From assembly GCF_004103735.1 (NCBI RefSeq), contig NZ_CP035281.1, forward strand, positions 2,686,840 to 2,750,839: a stretch of 64,000 nt of DNA, in the 5' to 3' direction. Made by a program: the position numbers and the translations under genes. This DNA comes from Aminipila luticellarii. GTDB lineage: Bacteria; Bacillota; Clostridia; Peptostreptococcales; Anaerovoracaceae. Positions 27,755 through 36,462 of the stretch are shown one piece after another; within the stretch, counting starts at the first letter, position 1; every line of letters starts with the position of its first letter. The notes under the pieces are model-generated. The model was not told the DNA's origin. It did not search any database and was given only the letters and a program-made list of their open reading frames with translations.

Positions 27755-28927
27755 TTATGCGCTCACTTTTCTTTTTTTCGTGTTTATTATTAAAGAAACA
27801 ACACCTACTAGGATTAGCGCAATCGCATATGTAATATAAATAAACCGATAAGAAGTCGCATGACCTAATTGCATGATAAAAGACAAAATAAATGCTGACA
27901 CAAGACCTCCCAAATGAATACATGCCGTAACGATTCCAAATGCTAAGTCCTTTTGTTTCTCATTGACATGTATGGCGGTCAGATTGGAGATATATGGTAC
28001 CATAGCTCCCGATCCGATACCAATCAGCAACGTTCCGATTATGATTAGGGTTGCTTCCTGTGACAAATACATACAAATAAAGCCAGCCGCATAGCATAAC
28101 ATGGCCGAAAAAACATAATACTGCTTCAACCAGTTATTTAACTTTGAAAAAATAATTCCGGTGAGAATACTCCCAAATGCCGGAGCAGCAAGGAATATAC
28201 CCATCATGTAGATGGGTGCCAGCCTTTCTTTTGTAACAAACATAGAAATCGTAAGCTGGAATCCTCCAAAGGCAATCCATACTAAGGTCATTGCCAGTGC
28301 CATGGCATATACATATTTAGGCAGCTTAACTTTTTCTCTTACTTCATTATTCCTTTCATCTGTTTTGATTGGAGGGGATTTTGGAAGTCCAATGGCAACG
28401 ATGAGCAATACCACGAAGATGAATGAGAACGAATAAAAGGCCATCTGCCAGCCTCTGACAAGCAAGATTCCTACTAAAATACTAATCACTACATTCGCAA
28501 AATTAAAGGTGGAAGTAGCCAGCCCAAGCATTCGTTCTCTTTCCCGCCCTTCATAATGTTCAACAATAATTTGATTGGGCAAAGGCAAAACCAATCCCAC
28601 TCCAACTCCAGTTAATAACCGTAATATTAAAATCGTATTAACACTGTTTACAAATGCCGGCGTTATTCCTGTGATTCCATAGATAAGAAGCCCAATAACA
28701 GCTATATTTTTCTTGTCAAAAAAATTAGCCAGCTTTCCCGATATTACACTGAAGATTACCGAAGCTAAAAAGGGCAAGGTGCTTATTAGTTGTATCTTTA
28801 GAGCCGGTTCATTTGGAAATGCCTGCATCAAAGAACCTAACGCTGGCCCGACGGTGGCAGCTTCAAAGTTCCATACCATTGGAACCATTAGGATAGCAAA
28901 TGCTGAAAATTTGGTAATTTTGTTCAT
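27755..28927 (-). CDS. MFS transporter, probably serving the BKACE pathway
   Basis: A 390-residue major-facilitator protein with 12 predicted helices and a KLANFFDKKNIAVIG loop between helices 2 and 3 (MFS motif A region). TAGGAGGTTTCT precedes the ATG. It is not homologous in detail to a known substrate group that I can name. Its upstream region carries the same 15-bp motif found upstream of the OCH-like/Hsp90/CoA-transferase operon, and LysR lies between the two units, so I infer uptake of that pathway's substrate. Confidence 0.87.
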   Translation of the reverse strand: MNKITKFSAFAILMVPMVWNFEAATVGPALGSLMQAFPNEPALKIQLISTLPFLASVIFSVISGKLANFFDKKNIAVIGLLIYGITGITPAFVNSVNTILILRLLTGVGVGLVLPLPNQIIVEHYEGRERERMLGLATSTFNFANVVISILVGILLVRGWQMAFYSFSFIFVVLLIVAIGLPKSPPIKTDERNNEVREKVKLPKYVYAMALAMTLVWIAFGGFQLTISMFVTKERLAPIYMMGIFLAAPAFGSILTGIIFSKLNNWLKQYYVFSAMLCYAAGFICMYLSQEATLIIIGTLLIGIGSGAMVPYISNLTAIHVNEKQKDLAFGIVTACIHLGGLVSAFILSFIMQLGHATSYRFIYITYAIALILVGVVSLIINTKKRKVSA

Positions 28928-29248
28928 AGAAACCTCCTAAAATTATAAATCCGATCCTCAGATGAAAATTTTGACTCGTTTTCTAGCTCATTCCGTGCAT
29001 CATCTATTACGACTAAAGTATATAATAGGGCTTTGACATTGAAAAATGCTAAATTCACATAATCAATGTCTGTGCAATCGGTTAAAATTTTTGAAGGATA
29101 TAAAAACGAACTTATTCTCTATGACAAAATAAACCCCTTTCATTAGACCGTCTAAACGGATTCCATATGTTAGATTTTTTAATCTGATCTATGAAACCCA
29201 TTTATCTCTAAAAGGGGTTTTAATCGATTTGAAATATTCATTTTTTAA
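28928..29248. promoter_or_regulatory. Upstream region of the MFS gene with the shared LysR-type motif
   Basis: The 321-bp gap contains ACATTGAAAAATGCT at 29036-29050, identical to 36544-36558. On the minus strand it is followed after about 15 bp by TACTTTA, as at the other site. AAACCCCTTT (about 29132) and AAAAGGGGTTT (about 29210) could form a long-range terminator after lysR. Nothing else is visible. Confidence 0.6.
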
Positions 29249-30130
29249 TTACTGGGACACTTTGGCGCAGCAGGTAATAAAATTCTTTGTAATGGGATTA
29301 TATTTCCTTTTATTCCAGGCAAGCACTACTTTTTCCTGCATGTTTAAATCACTGACGTGTTTTATAATAAAGTCATAATCATGAATATTATTTGCTATAA
29401 ATCTGGGGGTAAGCCCGATTCCTAACCCTGCATCAACCTGCAATATCAGAGATTCCATATTAGATGCCAAGCTGTATTGTATTTCTCCAGATAACGCTCT
29501 TTGATTAAATAATTGATAATAGAATTTAGGATTGAACTTTGTCTTTAACGCAATAATTTTATGTTCCGATAAATCGGTTAAGGTGATTTCTTCTTTTTGA
29601 TATAGCTTGTTTTTCTTTGGCACGATAAGGCAAAATGGCTCTTGAAAGAGGACTTTCCAATCCAAATCTTCTTTTAAATCCGTTACCGCATATTCAAATG
29701 TAACGCCAATATCAATATTGCCGCGAATCAGCAAGCTGTTGATCGTTTCAAAATTGTAGCTTTCTAATTGAATCTTTATATCTGGGAAATTTGTCTGCAC
29801 TTCCGAAATGATTGCCGTTAAAGCAGACATTTTTCCTAATGTGGCTAATTTTAATTCGCCAATCTGACCTTTGCCGGCATTTTTGATTTTTTCCGCAAGA
29901 TTCTCTATTTCATTAATAATCCATGGGCTCTCCTCTTGAAGGATTTCCCCTGCAGCCGTTAAAACAACCGATCTATTATTTCTGATGAAAAGCTGGACAC
30001 CTAGCTGATTTTCCAATTTTAATATTTGTCTGCTTAACGCCGGCTGATCAATATGTAAATGTTGGGATGCCTTAGTAAAATTTTGGTATTTTGCTACTGA
30101 CAGAAAAGCTTTTAATTGCTCTGTATCCAT
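29249..30130 (-). CDS. LysR-family transcriptional regulator
   Basis: A 293-residue LysR regulator: winged HTH at residues 1-60 (FLSVAKYQNFTKASQHLHIDQPALSRQILKLE in outline) and the two-lobed effector domain after residue 90. GAGGAGATAAAT precedes the ATG. It lies in the same direction between the degradative operon (30314-36462) and the MFS gene. The identical motif in front of both units is the best candidate for its binding site. The inducer is presumably the pathway's substrate or an intermediate. Confidence 0.92.
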   Translation of the reverse strand: MDTEQLKAFLSVAKYQNFTKASQHLHIDQPALSRQILKLENQLGVQLFIRNNRSVVLTAAGEILQEESPWIINEIENLAEKIKNAGKGQIGELKLATLGKMSALTAIISEVQTNFPDIKIQLESYNFETINSLLIRGNIDIGVTFEYAVTDLKEDLDWKVLFQEPFCLIVPKKNKLYQKEEITLTDLSEHKIIALKTKFNPKFYYQLFNQRALSGEIQYSLASNMESLILQVDAGLGIGLTPRFIANNIHDYDFIIKHVSDLNMQEKVVLAWNKRKYNPITKNFITCCAKVSQ

Positions 30131-30241
30131 ATTTATCTCCTCATAAATTACTGAATAATCTAACTACTATAAATATATCTTATGTATTATTTAAAGTCAA
30201 TACCGCTGAGAGCAGGTACCAACAAAGCTCAGTAACCATGG

Positions 30242-30273
30242 AAAAAAACGAAAATGCTGCCCATTGGGCAGCA
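30242..30273 (-). terminator. Terminator of the BKACE/thiolase operon
   Basis: Stem TGCTGCCC/GGGCAGCA with a 3-nt loop (30255-30273), followed on the minus strand by TTTTCGTTTTTTT. It separates the operon from lysR. Confidence 0.9.
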
Positions 30274-30313
30274 CGAGAGACTTTATATTTTTTTACTTAT
30301 TATCCAATTAGTG

Positions 30314-31471
30314 TCATAGCATTTGCAGTATGCCTGCAGCACCCATTCCGCCACCTATGCACATGGTTACCAAGCCATATTTTTTCCTATTATCTTTAAG
30401 ATAATCTAATACCTTACAGGTTAATATGGTACCGGTGGCTCCTAATGGATGCCCTAAGGCCAAGGCTCCTCCATATGGATTAACTTTTTGTGTATCAAAG
30501 CCTAGTTCCTTAATGCAGTAAATCGATTGTGAGGCAAAGGCCTCATTGATTTCAATCGTATCCATGTCCTCAACCGTTAATCCGGAGCGTGCCATTACCT
30601 TAGGTACCGCATATACCGGCCCAATTCCCATCATTGTGGAGTCGCAGCCTGCCACTGCAAAGTTAGCTAAACTGGCAATCGGTTTAATCCCTAATTTTTT
30701 TGCCTTTTGAACCGACATCAACACCACAAAAGCTGCCGCATCCGATGTCTGTGAGCTTGTTGCCGCCGTTACAGTTCCTTTTTCAGGCAGGAAACAAGGC
30801 TTCAGCGCACTCATACTCTCTATGCTGGCATCCTCGCGAATTCCTTCATCCTCTGTAATGAGCTTACCGTTTTTATGGAGATCCATGGCTTTAACCGGAA
30901 TGATAGAAGGCGCAAGCTTTCCGCCATTTCTGGCTGCTTTAGCCTTGCGGTGTGATTCAACTGCAAAGCGATCCATCTCCTCCCTTGTAATTCCAAACTT
31001 TTTTGCCACATTTTCTGCCGTGATTCCCATTGGCATATAGGCTCCCGGGGCATGCTCCAAAAGCCACTCTTCACAAAACTCCACCGGATAGGGCTTAAAG
31101 GTGCTGGTCATATCCTCTACACCCCCGGCAATAATTACATCACCCTGCCCTGCGGCAATGGCATTTGCTGCAAGGGCAATAGATTGAAGGCCCGAAGCAC
31201 AAAACCTATTGATGGATTGCGCCGCCACATTTTCCGGAAGCCCTGCACGCACGGCTATATTTTTTGCAACATTCATAGAGGTTTTATCCTGTTGGACCGC
31301 ACAGCCTACAATGACATCTTCGATATCGCTTTTATCAAGCTCCGGGATTTGTTCTAAAACACCCTTTAATACCTGCGCCGCATAATCAACAGGATGCATT
31401 TGTGAAAATCCGCCTTTACGTGATTTACATATGGCAGAGCGGCCATATGCAACAATAACTGCTTCTATCAT
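30314..31471 (-). CDS. Thiolase (acetyl-CoA acyltransferase family)
   Basis: A 385-residue thiolase, which splits a 3-oxoacyl-CoA with CoA to release acetyl-CoA. The active-site Cys91 is in NRFCASGLQS, His341 in ALGHPLGATG, and the second cysteine 371 in CIGGGMGAAG. The SSQTSDAAA block resembles FadA-like degradative thiolases more than dedicated acetoacetyl-CoA thiolases, so longer 3-oxoacyl-CoA substrates are possible. It is last in the operon, 10 bp after the BKACE stop, with AGGAGGACGAA before its ATG. Confidence 0.92.
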   Translation of the reverse strand: MIEAVIVAYGRSAICKSRKGGFSQMHPVDYAAQVLKGVLEQIPELDKSDIEDVIVGCAVQQDKTSMNVAKNIAVRAGLPENVAAQSINRFCASGLQSIALAANAIAAGQGDVIIAGGVEDMTSTFKPYPVEFCEEWLLEHAPGAYMPMGITAENVAKKFGITREEMDRFAVESHRKAKAARNGGKLAPSIIPVKAMDLHKNGKLITEDEGIREDASIESMSALKPCFLPEKGTVTAATSSQTSDAAAFVVLMSVQKAKKLGIKPIASLANFAVAGCDSTMMGIGPVYAVPKVMARSGLTVEDMDTIEINEAFASQSIYCIKELGFDTQKVNPYGGALALGHPLGATGTILTCKVLDYLKDNRKKYGLVTMCIGGGMGAAGILQML

Positions 31472-31480
31472 TTCGTCCTC

Positions 31481-32314
31481 CTAACGACGCTTTAATCCCA
31501 GAATCTCTCTTGCTTCATCCGGATCCGCAACTTCTTTGCCATAGGTTTTAACTGCAGCGACCGCCCGCTCAACAAGCTGTACATTTGTGGCTTTCACACC
31601 CTTTGCCAAATAGACGTTATCTTCAAGGCCAACCCTTACATGTCCGCCCAATGCAATGGTAGCATATAAAATTGGCATATGGCCCGCACCAATGCCAAAC
31701 GCTGACCAGGTTGAGCCTTCTGGGATCTTTCTTAATAGGAATAAAAGATTTTCAATGGTTGCTTCCATGCCTCCCTTGACGCCCAAAACAAACTGAAAAT
31801 GGGTGGGAGCTGTAAGCATTCCCTTTTTTAAATAATAATCTGTCACGCCCAGCATACCGGTGTCAAAAACTTCAATTTCTGGCTTAACGCCGGTCTCTTG
31901 CAAGGTCTTTGCAAGCTTTTCTAAAAACTTTGGTTCATTTTTAAATACGCCGAAAGGCATCCAGTTAAAAGAGCCTGCATCGAACGATGCCATTTCCGGC
32001 TTCAACGCTTTTACGTGTGCTACTCTTTCTTCATCACTTGCGGAATTATCACCCGATGTAGTGCAGTTAATAACCACATTACAATCCTCATGTTTTTTTA
32101 TCAATCTAATGGTTTCTGCAAATCTTTCCTGATCCATGGTCCCAATGCCCTTATCATCCCGCATATGAAGATGCACAACCGCCGCTCCCGCTTTCCAGCA
32201 AGCGTAAGCATCGTCGGCGATTTCCTGCGGGGTCATAGGTATGTACTCATTTATTTCTTTTGGGGTAACAGCCCCTGTTAATGCTGCTGTTATAATAACT
32301 TTATTCTTTTCCAT
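31481..32314 (-). CDS. Beta-keto acid cleavage enzyme (BKACE, Kce-like)
   Basis: A 277-residue TIM-barrel, zinc-dependent enzyme of the BKACE (DUF849) family: beta-keto acid + acetyl-CoA gives acetoacetate + a new acyl-CoA. Zinc ligands HLH (H48, H50) and E231, plus catalytic R227 and D232 in GGHVRVGLEDN, are all present. The position that is Glu14 in lysine-pathway Kce (TGAE) is Val16 here (TGAV), arguing against an amino-substituted substrate such as 3-keto-5-aminohexanoate. No lysine-aminomutase genes are nearby. GGAGGCTAACG precedes the ATG. Confidence 0.9.
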   Translation of the reverse strand: MEKNKVIITAALTGAVTPKEINEYIPMTPQEIADDAYACWKAGAAVVHLHMRDDKGIGTMDQERFAETIRLIKKHEDCNVVINCTTSGDNSASDEERVAHVKALKPEMASFDAGSFNWMPFGVFKNEPKFLEKLAKTLQETGVKPEIEVFDTGMLGVTDYYLKKGMLTAPTHFQFVLGVKGGMEATIENLLFLLRKIPEGSTWSAFGIGAGHMPILYATIALGGHVRVGLEDNVYLAKGVKATNVQLVERAVAAVKTYGKEVADPDEAREILGLKRR

Positions 32315-32338
32315 CGTTAGCCTCCATTCCGCCGCCAG

Positions 32339-32998
32339 TTATTCACTAAACATGACTTTCAAATTCTTCGATATAATTAATTTCGGTTCTGTCCGTTCTT
32401 GAACCTTTTCTATTGTAGTATTTTCATTTATTTCTTCTAATACCAGGCCTTGTTCCGTCACCCGTATTACTGCCAGCTCGGTTATAATAAGATCGACCTT
32501 TGAAACTGCAGTTATGGGCAAAGAAACCTTTTTTATAATTTTTTTGCCCCCATCTTTTTTGGTATGTGTGGTTGCAACAATTACCTTTTTTGCACCCATG
32601 ACTAAGTCCATAGCACCGCCCATACCTGGTACCTTTTTCCCTGGTATCTTGTGGCTTGCAAAAGTTCCGGTTTCATCAATTTCTAATACACCCAAAACGG
32701 TGACATCTACATGACCGCCTCTGATGATCGCAAATGAAGTGGCACTGTCAAAAAACATAGCACCTTTTTTAACTTGAACGTATTTAAAACCCGCATTGAT
32801 TACATCCTTGTTTTCTTCTCCCGCCTTGCAGGTTCCGCCCATGCCCAAGATTCCGTTTTCTGCCTGAAATTCAACATCTATTGTGTCGGGAATATAATTT
32901 GCAACCATTTCCGGCAATCCAATCCCTAGATTTACCACATTGCCATCCTCAATTTCCATTGCAACTCTTCGGGCGATAATCTCTTTCTCATTATTCAT
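32339..32998 (-). CDS. 3-oxoacid CoA-transferase, beta subunit (AtoA/CtfB type)
   Basis: A 219-residue subunit of a family I CoA-transferase. The nucleophilic glutamate is in FQAENGILGMGG. With the preceding gene it would move CoA between, for example, acetyl- or butyryl-CoA and acetoacetate, the BKACE product. The ATG at 32998 overlaps the end of the alpha-subunit gene by 8 bp, with AGGAG 8 nt upstream. An ORF start at 33016 would add six residues inside the upstream gene. Confidence 0.93.
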   Translation of the reverse strand: MNNEKEIIARRVAMEIEDGNVVNLGIGLPEMVANYIPDTIDVEFQAENGILGMGGTCKAGEENKDVINAGFKYVQVKKGAMFFDSATSFAIIRGGHVDVTVLGVLEIDETGTFASHKIPGKKVPGMGGAMDLVMGAKKVIVATTHTKKDGGKKIIKKVSLPITAVSKVDLIITELAVIRVTEQGLVLEEINENTTIEKVQERTEPKLIISKNLKVMFSE

Positions 32999-33656
32999 GG
33001 CACTCACTCCTAACAATATAATTTACAAGAATTCCCGGTGTTCGAACATTTTCAGGTTCAATTGCTCCCACCTCTACAAGGTCTTCTGCTTCGACAATGA
33101 CCAAATCCGCAGCCATGGCCATCAACGGATTAAAGTTTTGAGTCGTACCCTTATACATAATGTTGCCTTTTTTATCAACAATAGATCCCCTAATCAGTGC
33201 AATATCCGCCCTAAGTGGCTTTTCCAGCAGAAACTCTACACCATCCACTGTGATTCGTTCTTTTCCTTCTTCCACTTCTGTACCAAGCCCTGTCTGGGTC
33301 AGTATTCCCCCCAAGCCTGCTCCGCCAGCCCTGATCTTTTCTGCCAGTGAGCCTTGAGGAATCAATTCAACGGGAAGAGTCCCTTCATTCATTTTTGTTC
33401 CCGTTAACGGGTTCATGCCGATATGCGAGGCAATCAGCTTCGCTACAACCCCTTCTTTAGAAATTAATTTCCAAAGTCCTTGTTCTGGATGGGTGGAATC
33501 ATTTGAAATAACGGTAAGTCCCTTGACCCCGCTTTCAACAATTGCATCGATCAGTACTTCGGGAGTTCCTACCGATGCAAAACCACCGATCATCATTGTC
33601 ATATTGTCATGAAATAGCTTTTTTAGCTCCTTTTTGGTTATTAATTTTTCTTTCAT
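32991..33656 (-). CDS. 3-oxoacid CoA-transferase, alpha subunit (AtoD/CtfA type)
   Basis: A 221-residue subunit with the family glycine-rich start (MMIGGFASVGTPEVLIDAIV, about 18-37), the region GAGLGGILTQTGLGTEVEEGK, and the later ADIALIRG. It forms the heteromeric enzyme with the following gene. The start overlaps the end of the Hsp90 gene by 4 bp (ATGA), so the chaperone and transferase are translationally coupled. Confidence 0.93.
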   Translation of the reverse strand: MKEKLITKKELKKLFHDNMTMMIGGFASVGTPEVLIDAIVESGVKGLTVISNDSTHPEQGLWKLISKEGVVAKLIASHIGMNPLTGTKMNEGTLPVELIPQGSLAEKIRAGGAGLGGILTQTGLGTEVEEGKERITVDGVEFLLEKPLRADIALIRGSIVDKKGNIMYKGTTQNFNPLMAMAADLVIVEAEDLVEVGAIEPENVRTPGILVNYIVRSECHE

Positions 33657-35521
33657 GCGTTATCCCTTTCAATGGCTAATTCCAAAATCATATTACTTCT
33701 GTCAATAAATGCTGACATCTGTTCTGCTTCAAGTGTTTCCTGACCAAGTCTTGCAATATCGATCAACTGCATTTTTATAATATTTGTGACTTTTTCTGAA
33801 GCGGATGGGTTCAGCAGAAAATGGACCAGCTTGTTATTGAGATTTAATAACAAAATATCATTCCCGTAGGAAAACTTACTAACATCGATTCCGGTGGCAC
33901 TATACATTTCGATCGCATCCTTTACCCGTCTCTCTTCCTCGTCTAAAATCATGATAGAGGATATTTCTTTTGTAATCAGCCGATCCGCTTTAACCGTCAA
34001 ATGTTTATCTTCCACCAATCCTTTAAAGCTATTGACAAGCCTTGCTTCATCCTCCGTTACTTTTGCCTCCTCATCCTCTGTCAGTTTTTCCTTCAATGCA
34101 GAACAAAAATCGGAATCAATGCGATTAAACCTTAAATTGGTGTCTTTCATTTCAAGTTTTTTAATAAGAGGCTGATCAACAACATGAGTCATATATAAGG
34201 CATCAATGCCTGCTTTTTTGAAGGTGCTGATGTAATGTGCCTGTTGAATTTCATCGGATACATAATAAATAATATTTTGATGTTTATCCTTTATCTGTTC
34301 CAGGTATTCGTTTAAGGTCACATACTTATCCCTTAACGTTCTGAAAATAATAAATTTTTCAACATAGCTGGCAAACAACTTATCTTTGAGACAACTGAAC
34401 TTTATAAATGGATTTAAAGAATTCCAAATTTCTTCATAAAACTCACGCTCACATTCAAAGGTTCCGTATAACTTGAAAGCCACTTGCTCTACTATATAAT
34501 GGGTTATTGAATTAAGAGCCTCACTTTTCTGAACGGATGATCTGGACGCCATCAAAGGAAGATCCGTACAATCAAAAATTACATTTTGAAGGGACAGGAA
34601 TTCAGGAAGCAGTCCTTTTCCTTCATTAGTGATATACACCTGATTGCTGTAAATTTTTATTTGACCATCAATGTTTTGGTTAAAACTGTCTTCATTTCTA
34701 AAGTAAACAAGCCCTTTTATTCCCAGCTCCTCATTATATAAATGAAGCCAAAGTACAGGTTCCGTATGGGTGTTGAACGCTTTTTGATAGAAAGCGATGT
34801 ATTCCGCTCTTGTACAATCTTCCGGATTTTTAACCCATAATGGATTCGTATCATTTATTTGCTTTTTTTCAGGACTTTCAGCCGTATCTGCTAAAGCATC
34901 CTTACAGCTTAGTTCAATGGGAATCGGGAAAAAGGCAAAATATTTGTTTATAACAGCTCCCATCCTTTGCGGTTTAAGATATTGTAAATCACTTTCAACA
35001 TGAAGCGTAATGGTTGTTCCAATTTCGGATTTATTTCCTTCCTCCATTTTATAGTTCATCTCACAATCACACGTCCAATGAACCGGTTTTGATTTAGGCT
35101 TGCAGGACAGCGTATCAATTTCCACTTTATCTGCAACCATAAAAGCCGAGTAAAATCCCAACCCAAAATGTCCAATAAGTGAATTATCCACATTGTCTTT
35201 ATATTGATTTAAAAAATCTGCAGCACTTGAAAAAGCAATCTGGTTGATATACCTTTCTATTTCGTCTGCATCCATTCCAATGCCGTTATCCATAAATTTT
35301 ATTGTATTTTCTGTCTGATTAATCTCAATGCAAATAAAACTATTCACAGCATAGTTTTGGCACGTTCCAATTTTTATTAAACTGTCCCGCTTCGAAATGG
35401 CGTCGGCGCAATTTGATATTAACTCTCTTACAAAGATATCCTGCTCTGTATACAGCCACTGTTTTATGATCGGAAATATATTTTCGCTCTCCACGGATAA
35501 TTTTCCATTGATGCTGCCCAT
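33653..35521 (-). CDS. htpG: Hsp90/HtpG-family chaperone inside a catabolic operon
   Basis: A 622-residue Hsp90. The GHKL ATP-binding domain has the Asn/Glu-containing helix RELISNCADAISKRD (residues 34-48), DNGIGM (77-82) and the lid GHFGLGFYSAF (about 117-127). The middle-domain catalytic Arg lies in DLPLMASRSSVQ. The C-terminal dimerisation domain is full length. The sequence is diverged from general HtpG (e.g. unusually many Cys and charged inserts in the middle domain). It sits between the hydrolase-like gene and the CoA-transferase genes, overlapping the latter by 4 bp. A dedicated folding partner for the pathway is an inference. Confidence 0.9.
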   Translation of the reverse strand: MGSINGKLSVESENIFPIIKQWLYTEQDIFVRELISNCADAISKRDSLIKIGTCQNYAVNSFICIEINQTENTIKFMDNGIGMDADEIERYINQIAFSSAADFLNQYKDNVDNSLIGHFGLGFYSAFMVADKVEIDTLSCKPKSKPVHWTCDCEMNYKMEEGNKSEIGTTITLHVESDLQYLKPQRMGAVINKYFAFFPIPIELSCKDALADTAESPEKKQINDTNPLWVKNPEDCTRAEYIAFYQKAFNTHTEPVLWLHLYNEELGIKGLVYFRNEDSFNQNIDGQIKIYSNQVYITNEGKGLLPEFLSLQNVIFDCTDLPLMASRSSVQKSEALNSITHYIVEQVAFKLYGTFECEREFYEEIWNSLNPFIKFSCLKDKLFASYVEKFIIFRTLRDKYVTLNEYLEQIKDKHQNIIYYVSDEIQQAHYISTFKKAGIDALYMTHVVDQPLIKKLEMKDTNLRFNRIDSDFCSALKEKLTEDEEAKVTEDEARLVNSFKGLVEDKHLTVKADRLITKEISSIMILDEEERRVKDAIEMYSATGIDVSKFSYGNDILLLNLNNKLVHFLLNPSASEKVTNIIKMQLIDIARLGQETLEAEQMSAFIDRSNMILELAIERDNA

Positions 35522-35556
35522 AACTTTGCCCTTTCTCTTTATGTATACTAAAACAA

Positions 35557-35589
35557 TTTGGCCGCCGGATCTCTCCGCCGGCCAAAGCT
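35557..35589. other. Imperfect GC hairpin between the hydrolase-like and Hsp90 genes
   Basis: TTGGCCG...CGGCCAA-type complementarity over about 10 bp in the 77-bp gap. It could set unequal expression of the two genes by mRNA processing or partial termination; evidence is weak. Confidence 0.35.
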
Positions 35590-35598
35590 ATTTCTAAA

Positions 35599-36462
35599 TT
35601 ATTTCTTTCCTAATACCTTTTCGTCATATGCTGCCTGATAAATATCCCTTGAGTCCAAATCAGAGTGATACATTTTTGTATTGCAGAAGTCTCCGAACAT
35701 TTCTGTACCAAAGGTCATGTCCAAATCATCAACAATTCTCTGTTTCCAAGGTCTTCTTACAACCTGTGTCGTTAGTCTTCTGATTGTTCTATTCTGCGCC
35801 ATAATAACATCAGCAATTTCATAGGCTCTGTCAATCAGCTTTTCTCTTGGTACGACTTCACTTACCAACCCATACTTCAAGCAGGTCTCTGCATCCATCA
35901 TCTCGTTCATGAACATTGCATAAACGGCTCTTCTTGTTCCCATTAATTCAAGCAGACAGCTGTGGATGCCATCTCCCGGTACAATCCCATATACATAATG
36001 GGGGTCTGAAATAACGGAATCCTCCGCCATAATGCAGATATCACACATCAGTGCTAATTCCGCATGTCCGCCTCTTCCAACTAAAGCACCAATCGTTGGT
36101 ACTTCAACGTCCTGAATCATTGAAATAAGCATTCTTCGACCATCAATAAACATATGGTCATATCTTGTCCCTGCCGGATCTGTTCTCTCAGGAGCCCAGC
36201 TCTCATCCTCAAATACACTAATCCAGTTATCACCTGTACCTGTAAAAATAATGCATTCCGTTTCTCTGTCTGTTCCTAAAAGTCTCCACATTTTTCCGAT
36301 TGCATCGTGTAATTCCATACTCCAAAGCTGAGATTCGCCCTTGGTGTGCATCCGAACTAAAACAACGCCGTCCTCTCTTCTTTCCATGATAAAGTGTTCT
36401 TTAAACATTTCTTTTAATTCATCAAATGTAGGCCAGCCTACGAACTGTGTTTGAGTTGCCAT
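35599..36462 (-). CDS. Crotonase-fold hydrolase resembling 6-oxocamphor hydrolase
   Basis: A 287-residue crotonase-superfamily protein. It would be auto-annotated enoyl-CoA hydratase, but it lacks the usual paired glutamates, and three catalytic positions of the beta-diketone hydrolase 6-oxocamphor hydrolase (His122, His145, Asp154) align with His133 (GRGGHAE), His155 (SDPHYVYG) and Asp164 (VPGDG), with nearly the same spacing. The N-terminal GVVLVRMHTKG...LHD and IIFTGTGDNW blocks also fit. I infer carbon-carbon cleavage of a 1,3-diketone by a retro-Claisen reaction. It is the first gene of the operon; AAAAGGAG precedes the ATG. Confidence 0.72.
   Translation of the reverse strand: MATQTQFVGWPTFDELKEMFKEHFIMERREDGVVLVRMHTKGESQLWSMELHDAIGKMWRLLGTDRETECIIFTGTGDNWISVFEDESWAPERTDPAGTRYDHMFIDGRRMLISMIQDVEVPTIGALVGRGGHAELALMCDICIMAEDSVISDPHYVYGIVPGDGIHSCLLELMGTRRAVYAMFMNEMMDAETCLKYGLVSEVVPREKLIDRAYEIADVIMAQNRTIRRLTTQVVRRPWKQRIVDDLDMTFGTEMFGDFCNTKMYHSDLDSRDIYQAAYDEKVLGKK

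Noticed and set aside
31481..32314. Lysine fermentation (Kce) as the pathway
   Set aside because: No lysine 2,3-aminomutase, 5,6-aminomutase, dehydrogenase or ammonia-lyase genes nearby, and the amino-binding Glu is replaced.
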